Assembly: GCF_010646885.2 (NCBI RefSeq)
Contig: NZ_CP050700.1
Span: 3,498,501 to 3,562,500 of the forward strand
DNA length: 64,000 nucleotides
DNA from: Desulfopila sp. IMCC35008
GTDB taxonomy: Bacteria > Desulfobacterota > Desulfobulbia > Desulfobulbales > Desulfocapsaceae
Reading direction: 5' to 3'
Position 1 is the first letter of the stretch. Every line of letters starts with the position of its first letter. The notes under the pieces were generated by a model. The model was not told the DNA's origin. It saw only the letters and a program-made list of their open reading frames with translations, and ran no database searches. The position numbers and the translations under genes were made by a program. This document shows positions 53,896-63,203 of the stretch, piece by piece.

Positions 53896-54314
53896 CCGAC
53901 TTCACCGTTTTCCATAAATTTTGCTTTCGCCCGGGCCATCCTCTTGCCGTCCACCCAGGCTTCTGCCTTAACTTCATAAAGGGTAGAAACAGCACAGGTC
54001 AGCCAGGCCCTGATCGTCACTTTGCTGGAGCAGGGAATGGAATGCAGGAACCGCACCCTGAGATCAGCCGTCACCGCCTTGATATTCTGGAGCAGCAGAC
54101 AATGCGCCATAGCCGAATCCAGCACCGCCGAGATTACGCCGCCATGCAGTATACCTTCATACCCCTGCAAGTGAGGGCCTCCGGTAAAAAAACCTTCCAC
54201 CGCCTCACCGTCCACAGGCTGGAACTGCAACCCGAGTGAAAACGGATTGTTCCTCCCGCAGACAACACAATGTTCATGGCTTTCCAACAGGTTCCCGTTC
54301 TTTTTACCGTCCAC
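53892..54314 (-). CDS. PaaI-type hotdog thioesterase
   Basis: 140 residues. The hotdog core is present (GILHGGVISAVLDSAMAHCLL), as in acyl-CoA thioesterases. The N-terminus has HCVVCGRNNPFSLGLQF, a Cys-x-x-Cys motif echoed in the other thioesterase at 28867-29337. It lies between the CoA-disulfide-reductase-type gene (36 bases upstream) and the MBL gene (overlap), suggesting CoA-thioester or CoA-thiol handling. Confidence 0.83.
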   Translation of the reverse strand: MDGKKNGNLLESHEHCVVCGRNNPFSLGLQFQPVDGEAVEGFFTGGPHLQGYEGILHGGVISAVLDSAMAHCLLLQNIKAVTADLRVRFLHSIPCSSKVTIRAWLTCAVSTLYEVKAEAWVDGKRMARAKAKFMENGEVG

Positions 54315-54350
54315 TGATTCCCCCTGATACCGACCGTCCGTCTGCCGGTT

Positions 54351-56048
54351 CTATTTCTCTCGTTTATAGGGCCAGGCCATTATACCACCCTCCAGTACCT
54401 TTACATTGGTCCAGCCATTTGCTTCCAGAATGAGCGCTGTTTCATATCCTCGCAGGGATATCTTGCAGAAGCAAACTATTTCTGCATCTTTATCCGCCGG
54501 CAGTTCTGAGAGTTTGCTGCGCAACATGCCCAATGGGATGTATTTCTCTCCGATTCCGAGACGTAATACTTCATATTCATCCGGCCCCCTGCCGTCAATA
54601 AGAAAAGGAGTATTTCCACTGTAAACAAGCTGGTGGAGTTCTTCTGCCGATATCGACTTCATCCTGCCTTTTAGCTTATTCTGCATCAGGTGTGATGAGG
54701 CGATAAAATGATCGATGGCCAGAGAGAAAGGCGGTGCGTAGGGAAGATCGGCAGTGGCAATATCGGAAATGGTCAGACCGCCTGTTACTGCCATGGCCGC
54801 CGTTGCCAACTGACGACTCACATCCCCGTTGCCCGTACACTGATATCCGAGAATTTTCTGGCTGCTCTTTTCAATAAGTAATTTGCTGATCAACAGTCCG
54901 GCTCCCATGAAACCAGGCTTATCGGGACTTGCATTCACAACTGTCTCAATATCCGTCATACCGATCTCACGTGCCTGCTTCTCCGTAAGCCCGGTTACAC
55001 CTGCACTGAAATCAAATACCTTACAGATAGCGGTACGGGTCGTTCCGGGAAAGGTCACGCTATTACCCAGTACTGCGTTTTCACCGGCAACCCTTCCCTG
55101 CAGGTTTGCCAAATCACCCATCGGGGCCAGTACTTTTTTACCGCTTATCAAGTCGACACACTCGACACAATCCCCAGCTGCATAGATAGATTCATCCGAG
55201 GTCTGCATGAACTTGTCGACCTCAATACCACCCAATTGCCCGATATTCAGCCCACAATCAGCAGCCAGTTTAACTGTTGGCTGAACCCCTGTTGCCATAA
55301 CAGCCAGATCACATGGCAGACTCTCTCCACCTGCCAGGCGCACTTCTTTTATCCTGCCATTCTCACCTGTAAATTCTGCCAGCCGAGTGCCGCTGAATAC
55401 CACTACCCCTTTGGCCTCCATGTGGTTTTCAACAAGCTTTGCCAATTGTAAATCCAGCATGGGCAACACCTGATCGACCATTTCAATCAGTGTCACCTTG
55501 ACACCACGATTGACCAGGGCCTCACACGCCTCCACGCCGATCAGACCACCGCCGATTATAACCGCATTTTTCACCTCACCGGAAGTGGAGACACGATGCA
55601 GAAAATCCGTATCAGCCATGGATAACAGGGCTGTAACGCCCAGCAAATCCGTACCGGGGACAGGCAAACGGCGTGGTGATGCGCCGGTACAAAGTATCAG
55701 CTTGTCGTATCCGACGGTATGCATCTCCCCGTTTTTCAGGCTCCGGCATTCAATCTTTTTTGCTTCCCGGTCAATCAAAAGGCATTCCGTCTCAACCAGT
55801 GCGTTGATATCCTTGGTCTTCTGAAAAAATGACGGATCCCGTACTACACCTGTAGGCGTTGCCAGAAGAGAATTTCTATTCTCGAAGGTGCCCCCCACAT
55901 AATAAGGGTAGCCACAACTCGCCATGGACAGATCCGGATCTTTCTGAATAATGGTTATCTCTGCAGTCTGATCCAGCCTCCGCGCCTTGGCCGCTGCTTT
56001 TGCACCTGCAGCAGACCCGCCGATAACAACAATTTTACATTTTCCCAT
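54351..56048 (-). CDS. cdr: CoA-disulfide reductase-type flavoprotein with rhodanese domain
   Basis: 565 residues. The N-terminal two-thirds is an FAD/NAD(P)H pyridine-nucleotide-disulfide oxidoreductase (VVIGGSAAGAKAA; NADH site IIGGGLIGVEACEAL) with the single redox cysteine Cys45 in SMASCGYP, the hallmark of CoA-disulfide/NADH-oxidase-type enzymes. The last about 100 residues form a rhodanese domain with its active cysteine in CFCKISLRGY. CoADR-rhodanese fusions reduce CoA disulfide, persulfide or polysulfide. First gene of the operon with the thioesterase and MBL protein. Confidence 0.9.
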   Translation of the reverse strand: MGKCKIVVIGGSAAGAKAAAKARRLDQTAEITIIQKDPDLSMASCGYPYYVGGTFENRNSLLATPTGVVRDPSFFQKTKDINALVETECLLIDREAKKIECRSLKNGEMHTVGYDKLILCTGASPRRLPVPGTDLLGVTALLSMADTDFLHRVSTSGEVKNAVIIGGGLIGVEACEALVNRGVKVTLIEMVDQVLPMLDLQLAKLVENHMEAKGVVVFSGTRLAEFTGENGRIKEVRLAGGESLPCDLAVMATGVQPTVKLAADCGLNIGQLGGIEVDKFMQTSDESIYAAGDCVECVDLISGKKVLAPMGDLANLQGRVAGENAVLGNSVTFPGTTRTAICKVFDFSAGVTGLTEKQAREIGMTDIETVVNASPDKPGFMGAGLLISKLLIEKSSQKILGYQCTGNGDVSRQLATAAMAVTGGLTISDIATADLPYAPPFSLAIDHFIASSHLMQNKLKGRMKSISAEELHQLVYSGNTPFLIDGRGPDEYEVLRLGIGEKYIPLGMLRSKLSELPADKDAEIVCFCKISLRGYETALILEANGWTNVKVLEGGIMAWPYKREK

Positions 56049-56295
56049 GACGATTCCCTTTAAGGATATAGAAGATTACAGAATAATTCCGGGCAACAAT
56101 ACCACACCGTGATACGTTCATATGCACACATCATGCCCATAGTGAATCGGAATCACGAAGATGTCAATCAGAAAAACCATTCGCAAATCCTCATTTACTA
56201 ACATGCCCGAAAACCTTAAAAGAAATTGCCATTCATTAAACTGATGTTTACCATAAGAGGCGGATGAATCCCCAGTCCCCTGAATAGCCAAAAGG

Positions 56296-57714
56296 TTGAG
56301 CCCCGTGACCAATGTCTCCACATTCACGTATTCTTCTGTTTATCCCTGCTCAGCCAGGGAGCTCTACGATTACCACGCCCGCCCAGGGGCACTGGAGAGA
56401 CTTTTACCCCCATGGGAAAGGAACACGCTCATACGAAGAGTAGGATCGATAAAACCAGGCGGGAAGGTTCTACTCAAAATACACATAGGCCCAATCCCAC
56501 TGCTCTGGGAGGCCCACCACATTGAGGATGTGCCGGGTGTACGGTTTAAGGACATCCAGCACCGGGGTCCGTTTTCACAGTTTAGCCATACACACAGCTT
56601 TTCAAACACCGAAGCAGGCTGCAAACTTGATGATCACATCAACTTCAGTCTCCCCGGCCAGGCCCTGCTTCCTCCCATTGTTGCCACCCAGATCAGGAAA
56701 AAATTACAGCGGAGTTTTGAGTACAGACAGCATGTCCTTTATGAGGATATCCTGCTCCACCAAAGATACAGCCAAAAGCCTCTCTCCATCCTGATTTCCG
56801 GTGCCAGCGGCACACTTGGCAAGACCCTGGTACCAATGCTCACTACTGGTGGACATAAGGTCTTTACCCTGGTCAGGCGAAAACCGGATACAGACAAACA
56901 GGAGATCTACTGGCAGCCAGCCAAGGGGAAAATTGATACCGGCAACCTGCCCCCTGTCGATGCGGTCATTCATCTGGCCGGTGAATATATCGGGCTGACC
57001 CGATGGTCGGAGGCCAAAAAACGGCGGGTACTCGAAAGCCGTGTCAAGGGCACGCAATTACTGGCCGAAACAATCGCCGCCCTGCCCAACCCACCCCAGG
57101 TATTTCTATCCGCCTCTGCCGTTGGTTATTACGGTGATCGAGCGGACACCCTGCTGACTGAAGAGGATCCCCCCGGCACCGGTTTCATCTCCAACGTCTG
57201 CGCAAGATGGGAAAAAGCTGCGCTTCCGGCGCAGAAGAGTAACATACGAACAATATTCATGCGCCTTGGAGTCGGTCTCACCCCCCAAGGAGGTGCCCTG
57301 AACCGTCTTATCAGCACATCGCCCCTTGCTTACATCCGCTATTTCGGTTCGGGAAACCAGTACATCAGCTGGATGAGCATCGATGATATGGCAGCCGCGA
57401 TGCTGCATTGCCTCGCAACACCAACGCTGTCTGGTGCTGTCAATATCGCCGCACCGTCTCCTGTCACCAACAAGGAATTGATTGAAATTCTCAGCCGGGT
57501 CACTTCACGACCACGGGTGCATCCCTTGCCGGCGACTCTTTTAACAACAGTGTTCGGGCAGATGGCCTCTGAAATCATGTTGTCAAGCTGTCGCGTATCA
57601 TGCGGGAAATTACAAGACTCCGGGTTTAGATTCCGCCATGAGAACCTGGAATCCACATTACGAAGAATATTAGGGAAAAAAATACCAGGCAGTCACGGGG
57701 AGGAACGACCTTGA
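56296..57714 (+). CDS. TIGR01777-family epimerase with SRPBCC domain
   Basis: 472 residues. Residues about 1-150 look like a START/SRPBCC (polyketide cyclase-like) domain (CSARELYDYHARPGALERL). From about 155 an NAD-binding extended SDR domain follows (ISGASGTLGKTLVPML; SAVGYYGD active-site region). This fusion is a known TIGR01777 architecture (YfcH/SulA-like) with unknown substrate. The stop overlaps the next gene by four bases. Confidence 0.85.
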   Translation: MSPVTNVSTFTYSSVYPCSARELYDYHARPGALERLLPPWERNTLIRRVGSIKPGGKVLLKIHIGPIPLLWEAHHIEDVPGVRFKDIQHRGPFSQFSHTHSFSNTEAGCKLDDHINFSLPGQALLPPIVATQIRKKLQRSFEYRQHVLYEDILLHQRYSQKPLSILISGASGTLGKTLVPMLTTGGHKVFTLVRRKPDTDKQEIYWQPAKGKIDTGNLPPVDAVIHLAGEYIGLTRWSEAKKRRVLESRVKGTQLLAETIAALPNPPQVFLSASAVGYYGDRADTLLTEEDPPGTGFISNVCARWEKAALPAQKSNIRTIFMRLGVGLTPQGGALNRLISTSPLAYIRYFGSGNQYISWMSIDDMAAAMLHCLATPTLSGAVNIAAPSPVTNKELIEILSRVTSRPRVHPLPATLLTTVFGQMASEIMLSSCRVSCGKLQDSGFRFRHENLESTLRRILGKKIPGSHGEERP

Positions 57715-58847
57715 GCAGACAACTGAAAACGACACTGCTTGTCATTATGAGCATTGCCCTCGGGTGTGGTTTTATGCACCACCTCATTCCAACGGAGGAA
57801 ATGAACTTCGAGCGGCTCCACATATTCCTGTTCAATCTATGCAGTGGCGGCACCCTGCTTATTTATTTTACAGAGGATCGCAAACGACTCTCAAAAAAAG
57901 GAAGGCTCTTTTTCCTGCTCTCTATCTGCTTCGCCCTGTTCAGTTTTTTAGAGTGGTATGTCCCAACCCTTATTATCCCTCTGTTTCTGGCCACAATCAC
58001 GGAAAAAGTCCGTATCGATCACTTCGGCTCCATCGTCCCCCGAGACCTTTTCAACATCAGGGAAAGCGTTTCCCGGAAGTTTCATCAGGCCTCCCTGCTC
58101 TGCCTGTCGATGAGCCTGATACTCTCCTCTCCTGTTATCCTCAACAGCGTATACACCCATTGGTTTTATCTGGAGAAACTGAAACTCGACACCTTCTTTC
58201 TCGGATTTTCATTTCCGCTCTCACTGATTTCCATGTCGGTAATCTATTCGCTGATGCAGAAACATGAGATGGAGTTTACGGTACATATCAAAGAGACCCT
58301 GTTCTGGACAATCAACCTCGGGGTTATCGTGTTCTTCGTCTTTATCCTGGCCCGGTGGTTCGTACCCCAGGTCATGATAGCCACCACCCTGTTCCTGGCG
58401 GTGGCCCTCACCCTCTACCTCTATTATCACCAGGGCATCCAGGTTCAGCAAAAGGCCTTCCTCACTTCAGGCATACTGTTTCTGCTGATAACCTCCATTA
58501 CCGGGATTATTTATATCCTGGTCGCCTTCTCTGACAGCTACGACCCGCAGAGGCAACTCCCCTTGTTGCGGCTGCACGCCTTCACCGCCCTCTACGGCTG
58601 GAACCTCAGTGGTCTCGCTGTTATCAGCAGGCATGGGGATTTCCCTTTAAGACTGCACTCAAAAAAAACCATTATTCTGCACTGGTTCACGGTACTTGTG
58701 CTCTGCCCTGCCGGTTATTTTTATGCACCAAGTGCGGTCCTGGCGGTCATCTTCTATATCTGGCTGCTCCATACCCTGCTCTTTAACTATGGCCCCATAG
58801 ATTTACGATTGGTTTCGGCTGAAGACAAAGTACTTAAAACCGAATGA
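57711..58847 (+). CDS. Hypothetical polytopic membrane protein
   Basis: 378 residues with about ten to eleven hydrophobic spans and no soluble domain. I do not recognise a family. It contains a His residue in the first span region (CGFMHHLIP) and several His further on (HQGIQ, RLHAFTALYGW). The start overlaps the epimerase stop (ATGA), so the two are one operon. A carrier or membrane enzyme for the epimerase's lipid or quinone-like substrate is possible, but unsupported. Confidence 0.7.
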   Translation: MSRQLKTTLLVIMSIALGCGFMHHLIPTEEMNFERLHIFLFNLCSGGTLLIYFTEDRKRLSKKGRLFFLLSICFALFSFLEWYVPTLIIPLFLATITEKVRIDHFGSIVPRDLFNIRESVSRKFHQASLLCLSMSLILSSPVILNSVYTHWFYLEKLKLDTFFLGFSFPLSLISMSVIYSLMQKHEMEFTVHIKETLFWTINLGVIVFFVFILARWFVPQVMIATTLFLAVALTLYLYYHQGIQVQQKAFLTSGILFLLITSITGIIYILVAFSDSYDPQRQLPLLRLHAFTALYGWNLSGLAVISRHGDFPLRLHSKKTIILHWFTVLVLCPAGYFYAPSAVLAVIFYIWLLHTLLFNYGPIDLRLVSAEDKVLKTE

Positions 58848-58865
58848 CCAGGGGGCATTTCACCT

Positions 58866-61800
58866 TTACCTGGATCTTTCATCAGCCAGTATCTTTTGTA
58901 TTTTCCGGGAAAGCTGAACCATGTTGACAGGTTTTAACATATATTCCCTGACACCATTGTCCCGAAGGTTTTCCCCCTCGATATATTCACTGTAGCCGGT
59001 GCAGAGCAGGACAGGAATATCAGGCCTAATGGCTACCACTTCACGGGCAAGCCGTAGTCCGGTCATTTTGGGCATGGTCATATCTGTTATGACAAGATCG
59101 TATTGATCCGGAGCCATCTTGAATTTATCCAACGCCTCTTCCCCATCCAGACTGGTGGTAACCTCATAACCAAAGGTTCCGAGCGTTAACTGCATCATCC
59201 TCGCAATCCCCGGCTCATCATCTACCAGCAGCAAATGGCCACTTCCTTCGACAGGTCCGTCATCCACAAGAGCCCCTGCAATCATGGAATCCCCATTTGC
59301 CACCGGTAAATAGAGGTGAAAGGCTGTCCCTTTACCTGGTTCACTGACAACACGCATCTGTCCGCCATGGCTCTCGACAATACCATGGACAACGGCGAGT
59401 CCCAAGCCGGTGCCTGAGCCAACCTCTTTTGTCGTATAAAAAGGTTCGAATATTTTCTCGGCAACCTCTGGTTCCATTCCACACCCCGTATCACGTACCT
59501 CCAACATCACATATTGGCCGGGCTTCAGAACTGACGTACCACCATTTTCCACCCGAAGTTGCTTATGCCTCGTTAAAGTAACACTGAGCAAACCGCCCTC
59601 CTGCCCCATCGCATCCTTGGCATTGGTACAGAGATTCATCAATACCTGGTGCATTTTGGTCGCATCCGCCATTACCGCCCCGCACTCCATATCGATCTTT
59701 TCATGGAGCTGGATCGTTGTGGGCAAGGTGGAACGCATCAGTTTCACGATTTCCTCCACCACATGTTGCAATTTTACCGGCTGCAGTTCCTCTGCCTGCC
59801 GGCGACTGAAAGTGAGGATCTGTTTCACCAGATCGGTCGCCCGCTCCCCTGAGGCGACAATCTGTTTCAACTCGTCCTGTACGGGATGATTCGATTCCAG
59901 GTTTCTCTGGGCCAAGTGGCTGCACCCCAGGATAACAGACAGGATATTATTAAAATCGTGAGCAATGCCTCCGGCCAGCGTGCCAATTGCCTCCATTTTC
60001 ATGGCCTGGTGCAACTGTTGCTCCAGACTGGCCTCACGGGTCATGTCACGTTGTACAGATACGAAGTTGGTCACCTCATCAAACGGGTTCTTAATCGGTG
60101 AAACCGTTATATGAATAAGCATTTCCGCCCCATCCTTGCGGGTGTACTTTGCACGCCCCTGCCAGACTTCCCCACTCTTCAAGGCTGTCCACATTTCCCG
60201 TAGAACACCCTGATTGCTCAGGCCCCGCGACAGAAATCTCGGATTACGGCCAAGCACCTCATCGGTATCATAACCGGTGTTTTGGCAAAAAGCGGGGTTT
60301 ACATACTGAATACGCCCCTGCACGTCGGTGATTACGACCATGTCCGTCGCCTGTTCGATAGCCGCCGCCAACCTTCGCTTTTCATTCTCGACCCGCATGC
60401 GGGCACGGCGATCCCGGACAATGGCGATAATAACGTTACGTCCCTGCAGCGTAACGATGTTTGAGCTGATTTCCACCGGAAACAGCTTACCTTCCTTGGT
60501 ACGATGAATCGTCTCAAATATAAGCGAACCTGTTGTCAACAAACTCTTGCGTCCTTCCCGACTGGCGTGCTGACGTGCCTCATCCGGCACCGTTATATCT
60601 GCAGCTGTAAGGGTGCAAAACTCCTCCCGACTATACCCATACCGTTTGCATGCGACGTTATTGACCTCGATAAAGGGAGCAAAGCCTTCTTCACAAAAGG
60701 GATGTACAAGTACCGCATCATTAACCGAGTTAAAAAAGGTGCGGAACTTCCTCTCACTCTGGAGCAGCTCCTCTATGAGACTTGATTTTTCCTCTTCTGC
60801 ACGCTGTTTTTCGATAAGTTCACGACTTCTCTGATCGAGGACATGGTTCAATCTCCTGTTCAGGCCCAGAAAGTAGACAATCAATCCGGTCCCGACCGTC
60901 AGGAGGAAGATAATGACAAGTATGACTTTAAGGTATTGCACCAGCACCTGTTTCATGGTCATGGTGGTACTTGCATACGGTGGAACGTTCAGTGCTTTCA
61001 AGCAATGACGAACCGGCTGGTAATCAAGCGGATACGTCCATTGAGATGGGGCACCCTGCCCACCGTCAATTGGGACGTCCGCAATATTCAACAAAACCGC
61101 AACCACCTTTCGGGTTAGCCATTCATCCGTATGATTCATCTTGGCCAGAGGCCACTCCGGGAAAAGTCCTGTGCTCAGTACAAACGGAAAACGATCGTTA
61201 TAGACGGCATAGTCTTCATATATGTGCAGATCCTCAAGACGTACCCTCCCTTGCGCTGCAAGTTTTTCCAGGGTATCGGTCCTGACAAAGCCAAAATCTG
61301 CTTCATCGTTCAACACCTGATCGACGACCGCATCATGGCTCCCGGTAAAAATTACATCTATTTGCTCATCCCGCTTAACAGTGCTATTTTCTGTCAGGGT
61401 AAATAACGGTAACAACCAGCCTCCAAACGAAGTGGCATCGACAGCCGCTATCCGTGCTCCCCTTATAGCTGCAAGATTCTTTAAATCGGTTCGTTTCCTC
61501 AGCGAAAAAATAACAGCCCCAAACTCCGTTTCGGATGAGCCGAAGTCCCTGTTGACCAAGGTCGCAATTCGCGAGGCACCGTAAACAACCTCTATATGGG
61601 TGTAGATAGCAGGATTTGCGACCATAAAATCGACTTTCCCTTCCCAAACAGCATCATATATTTCTCTATAAGAAAGGCATTGCAATTGAAAATTGACGCC
61701 ACTCACTGAGTTGTTGAGATTGTCGACGGTGGAGATCCATCTCCTTTGACATTGTTCTTGGCCCCTGTTGGCCAGTACCCCGAAAACAGCCTTATCCCTG

Positions 61801-61952
61801 CGGACCTCATCCCCGGGCAAAGTATCCGCCATAACGACATCACTATCTGCAACCGTGAAACAGAGTATGCAGAACATTATTGATAAGAGAAAGCGTAGCA
61901 CGACCGGAGTACACTCCCTTTTTGTATGTGAAAAAATATGTGAAAGAGACAA
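58866..61952 (-). CDS. PhnD-domain hybrid sensor kinase
   Basis: Up to 1028 residues from TTG 61952; no better start with a ribosome-binding site was found. A hydrophobic leader (about 18-42) is followed by a PhnD-like phosphonate/oxyanion binding domain (about 50-310), a membrane span (about 336-360), two PAS domains (about 405-520 and 530-645), a HisKA domain with AHDFNNILSVI, an HATPase domain and a receiver domain with DMTMPKMTGLRL. Fused PhnD-kinase sensors report on periplasmic anions. No phosphonate transporter is nearby. Confidence 0.9.
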   Translation of the reverse strand: MSLSHIFSHTKRECTPVVLRFLLSIMFCILCFTVADSDVVMADTLPGDEVRRDKAVFGVLANRGQEQCQRRWISTVDNLNNSVSGVNFQLQCLSYREIYDAVWEGKVDFMVANPAIYTHIEVVYGASRIATLVNRDFGSSETEFGAVIFSLRKRTDLKNLAAIRGARIAAVDATSFGGWLLPLFTLTENSTVKRDEQIDVIFTGSHDAVVDQVLNDEADFGFVRTDTLEKLAAQGRVRLEDLHIYEDYAVYNDRFPFVLSTGLFPEWPLAKMNHTDEWLTRKVVAVLLNIADVPIDGGQGAPSQWTYPLDYQPVRHCLKALNVPPYASTTMTMKQVLVQYLKVILVIIFLLTVGTGLIVYFLGLNRRLNHVLDQRSRELIEKQRAEEEKSSLIEELLQSERKFRTFFNSVNDAVLVHPFCEEGFAPFIEVNNVACKRYGYSREEFCTLTAADITVPDEARQHASREGRKSLLTTGSLIFETIHRTKEGKLFPVEISSNIVTLQGRNVIIAIVRDRRARMRVENEKRRLAAAIEQATDMVVITDVQGRIQYVNPAFCQNTGYDTDEVLGRNPRFLSRGLSNQGVLREMWTALKSGEVWQGRAKYTRKDGAEMLIHITVSPIKNPFDEVTNFVSVQRDMTREASLEQQLHQAMKMEAIGTLAGGIAHDFNNILSVILGCSHLAQRNLESNHPVQDELKQIVASGERATDLVKQILTFSRRQAEELQPVKLQHVVEEIVKLMRSTLPTTIQLHEKIDMECGAVMADATKMHQVLMNLCTNAKDAMGQEGGLLSVTLTRHKQLRVENGGTSVLKPGQYVMLEVRDTGCGMEPEVAEKIFEPFYTTKEVGSGTGLGLAVVHGIVESHGGQMRVVSEPGKGTAFHLYLPVANGDSMIAGALVDDGPVEGSGHLLLVDDEPGIARMMQLTLGTFGYEVTTSLDGEEALDKFKMAPDQYDLVITDMTMPKMTGLRLAREVVAIRPDIPVLLCTGYSEYIEGENLRDNGVREYMLKPVNMVQLSRKIQKILADERSR

Positions 61953-62069
61953 AATATGTTTATTGTATCACAAGATAGAAGCACAGGAAGAACCAAATAT
62001 TACATAATACGAATTATTTAGTTTCCTTCTTAAAACCAGACGTTTCGAAGTCTGCGCTTATCTGCTCCA

Positions 62070-62310
62070 GATCGAGGTATGTGAAAAATTTTTGAGCAGA
62101 ACGAAGATATTGACCGAAAAGGCAGTTTTGGATAGGAACTACTTAATTCCCATCCTAAAACTCAGCATTCTGTTCAATATCGAGGCGTGGCTAAATTATT
62201 TACCGCACGCATATGTACGATATTCGGAGGATAAATAGTTTAGCCGGAACGCTGAGATTGGGCAGAAGGGTAGTTTTAGGACGGGAACTATTTAGGATTC
62301 CCGAAACATT
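62070..62310. repeat. Cluster of palindromic repeat units (REP/MITE-like)
   Basis: Unit 1 is a hairpin AGTTTTGGATAGGAA ... TTCCCATCCTAAAACT (62124-62162) flanked by ATATTGACCG and TTCAATAT arms. A second hairpin is GGCTAAATTATTTACC ... GGATAAATAGTTTAGCC (62189-62245). A related half copy, AGTTTTAGGACGGGAA, follows at 62272-62288. ATCGAGG recurs at 62071 and 62180. There is no gene; the 388-base gap 61953-62340 is otherwise featureless. Confidence 0.6.
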
Positions 62311-62340
62311 TACCAGACAGAAAGTGCACTAAACCATTCT

Positions 62341-62865
62341 ATGCAGACATACTTGCCAGCTGAAGAAATCGTCCAGATCGTTGATAGAAACAATCAGGTC
62401 ATTGATGCTGTTCCCAGAAAAGTAATGAGGGAACAAGGGCTGATTCACCGCGCCTCCTATATTCTCGTCTTTGACCCGAACGACCGTCTTTTTGTACAGA
62501 AACGAACTATGACAAAAGATGTATTCCCCGGATACTGGGATGTGGCAGCTGGCGGTGTCGTACTCGCCGGTGAGGATTATCTGGAATCGGCCCGGCGTGA
62601 GCTCGCTGAAGAGCTTGGCGTATCCGGTCTCGCACTCGATTTTCTTTTCGATCACTTTCACGAAGATGCTCAGAACAAGGTCTGGGGCCATGTATTCAGA
62701 TGCGTTCACCCTGGACCATTTATACTGCAGAAAGAGGAAATTGACAGCGGAGAGTTTATGTCTGTAGAACATATTTTTGAGCTAAATGAAAAAGAACCTG
62801 TCACTCCAGACGGCTTGGATATTCTTGTTAAACTAACCGATTTTGACATACTTCAAAAGAAATGA
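62341..62865 (+). CDS. NUDIX hydrolase (YfcD-like)
   Basis: 174 residues. The NUDIX box GGVVLAGEDYLESARRELAE, continuing ELGV, carries the metal-binding glutamates. The N-terminus (IVQIVDRNNQVIDAVPR) and LVFDPNDRLFVQKR match the YfcD/IDI-like branch. It hydrolyses an unidentified nucleoside diphosphate derivative. There is no clear ribosome-binding site before ATG 62341, where the palindromic repeats end. Its stop overlaps the DksA-like gene by four bases. Confidence 0.88.
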   Translation: MQTYLPAEEIVQIVDRNNQVIDAVPRKVMREQGLIHRASYILVFDPNDRLFVQKRTMTKDVFPGYWDVAAGGVVLAGEDYLESARRELAEELGVSGLALDFLFDHFHEDAQNKVWGHVFRCVHPGPFILQKEEIDSGEFMSVEHIFELNEKEPVTPDGLDILVKLTDFDILQKK

Positions 62866-63203
62866 GCGATATAAATACAGGTCACTTCCGGGAGCTTCTT
62901 CTTAAACAGCAGCAGGAGCTGATGGACGCCGAACAGGAAGCAGCAGAGACCACCAGGACCGTTTCACTGGATCAATCAAGCGTCGGCAGACTCTCCCGTA
63001 TGGATGCCATGCAGTCACAACAGATGGCACTTGAAACGAAACGACGCAGGAAACTCCAGTTGACCCGTATTGAAGCTGCACTGGATAGAATCGATGAGGA
63101 TGAATATGGGTATTGCGCCATGTGCGATGAAGAGATCAATCAGCGCAGACTAGAAGCAGATCCGGCCAACCCGTTCTGCGTAACCTGTGCGGAAAGCATG
63201 TGA
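62862..63203 (+). CDS. TraR/DksA-family zinc-finger protein
   Basis: 113 residues with an acidic, helical N-terminal part and a C-terminal zinc finger CAMCDEEI...CVTCAE (CxxC...CxxC). Small DksA/TraR proteins bind RNA polymerase through its secondary channel and adjust promoter choice; others are general zinc proteins. Overlaps the NUDIX gene upstream and the P-loop gene downstream (GTGA), so the three are translationally coupled. Confidence 0.88.
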   Translation: MSDINTGHFRELLLKQQQELMDAEQEAAETTRTVSLDQSSVGRLSRMDAMQSQQMALETKRRRKLQLTRIEAALDRIDEDEYGYCAMCDEEINQRRLEADPANPFCVTCAESM

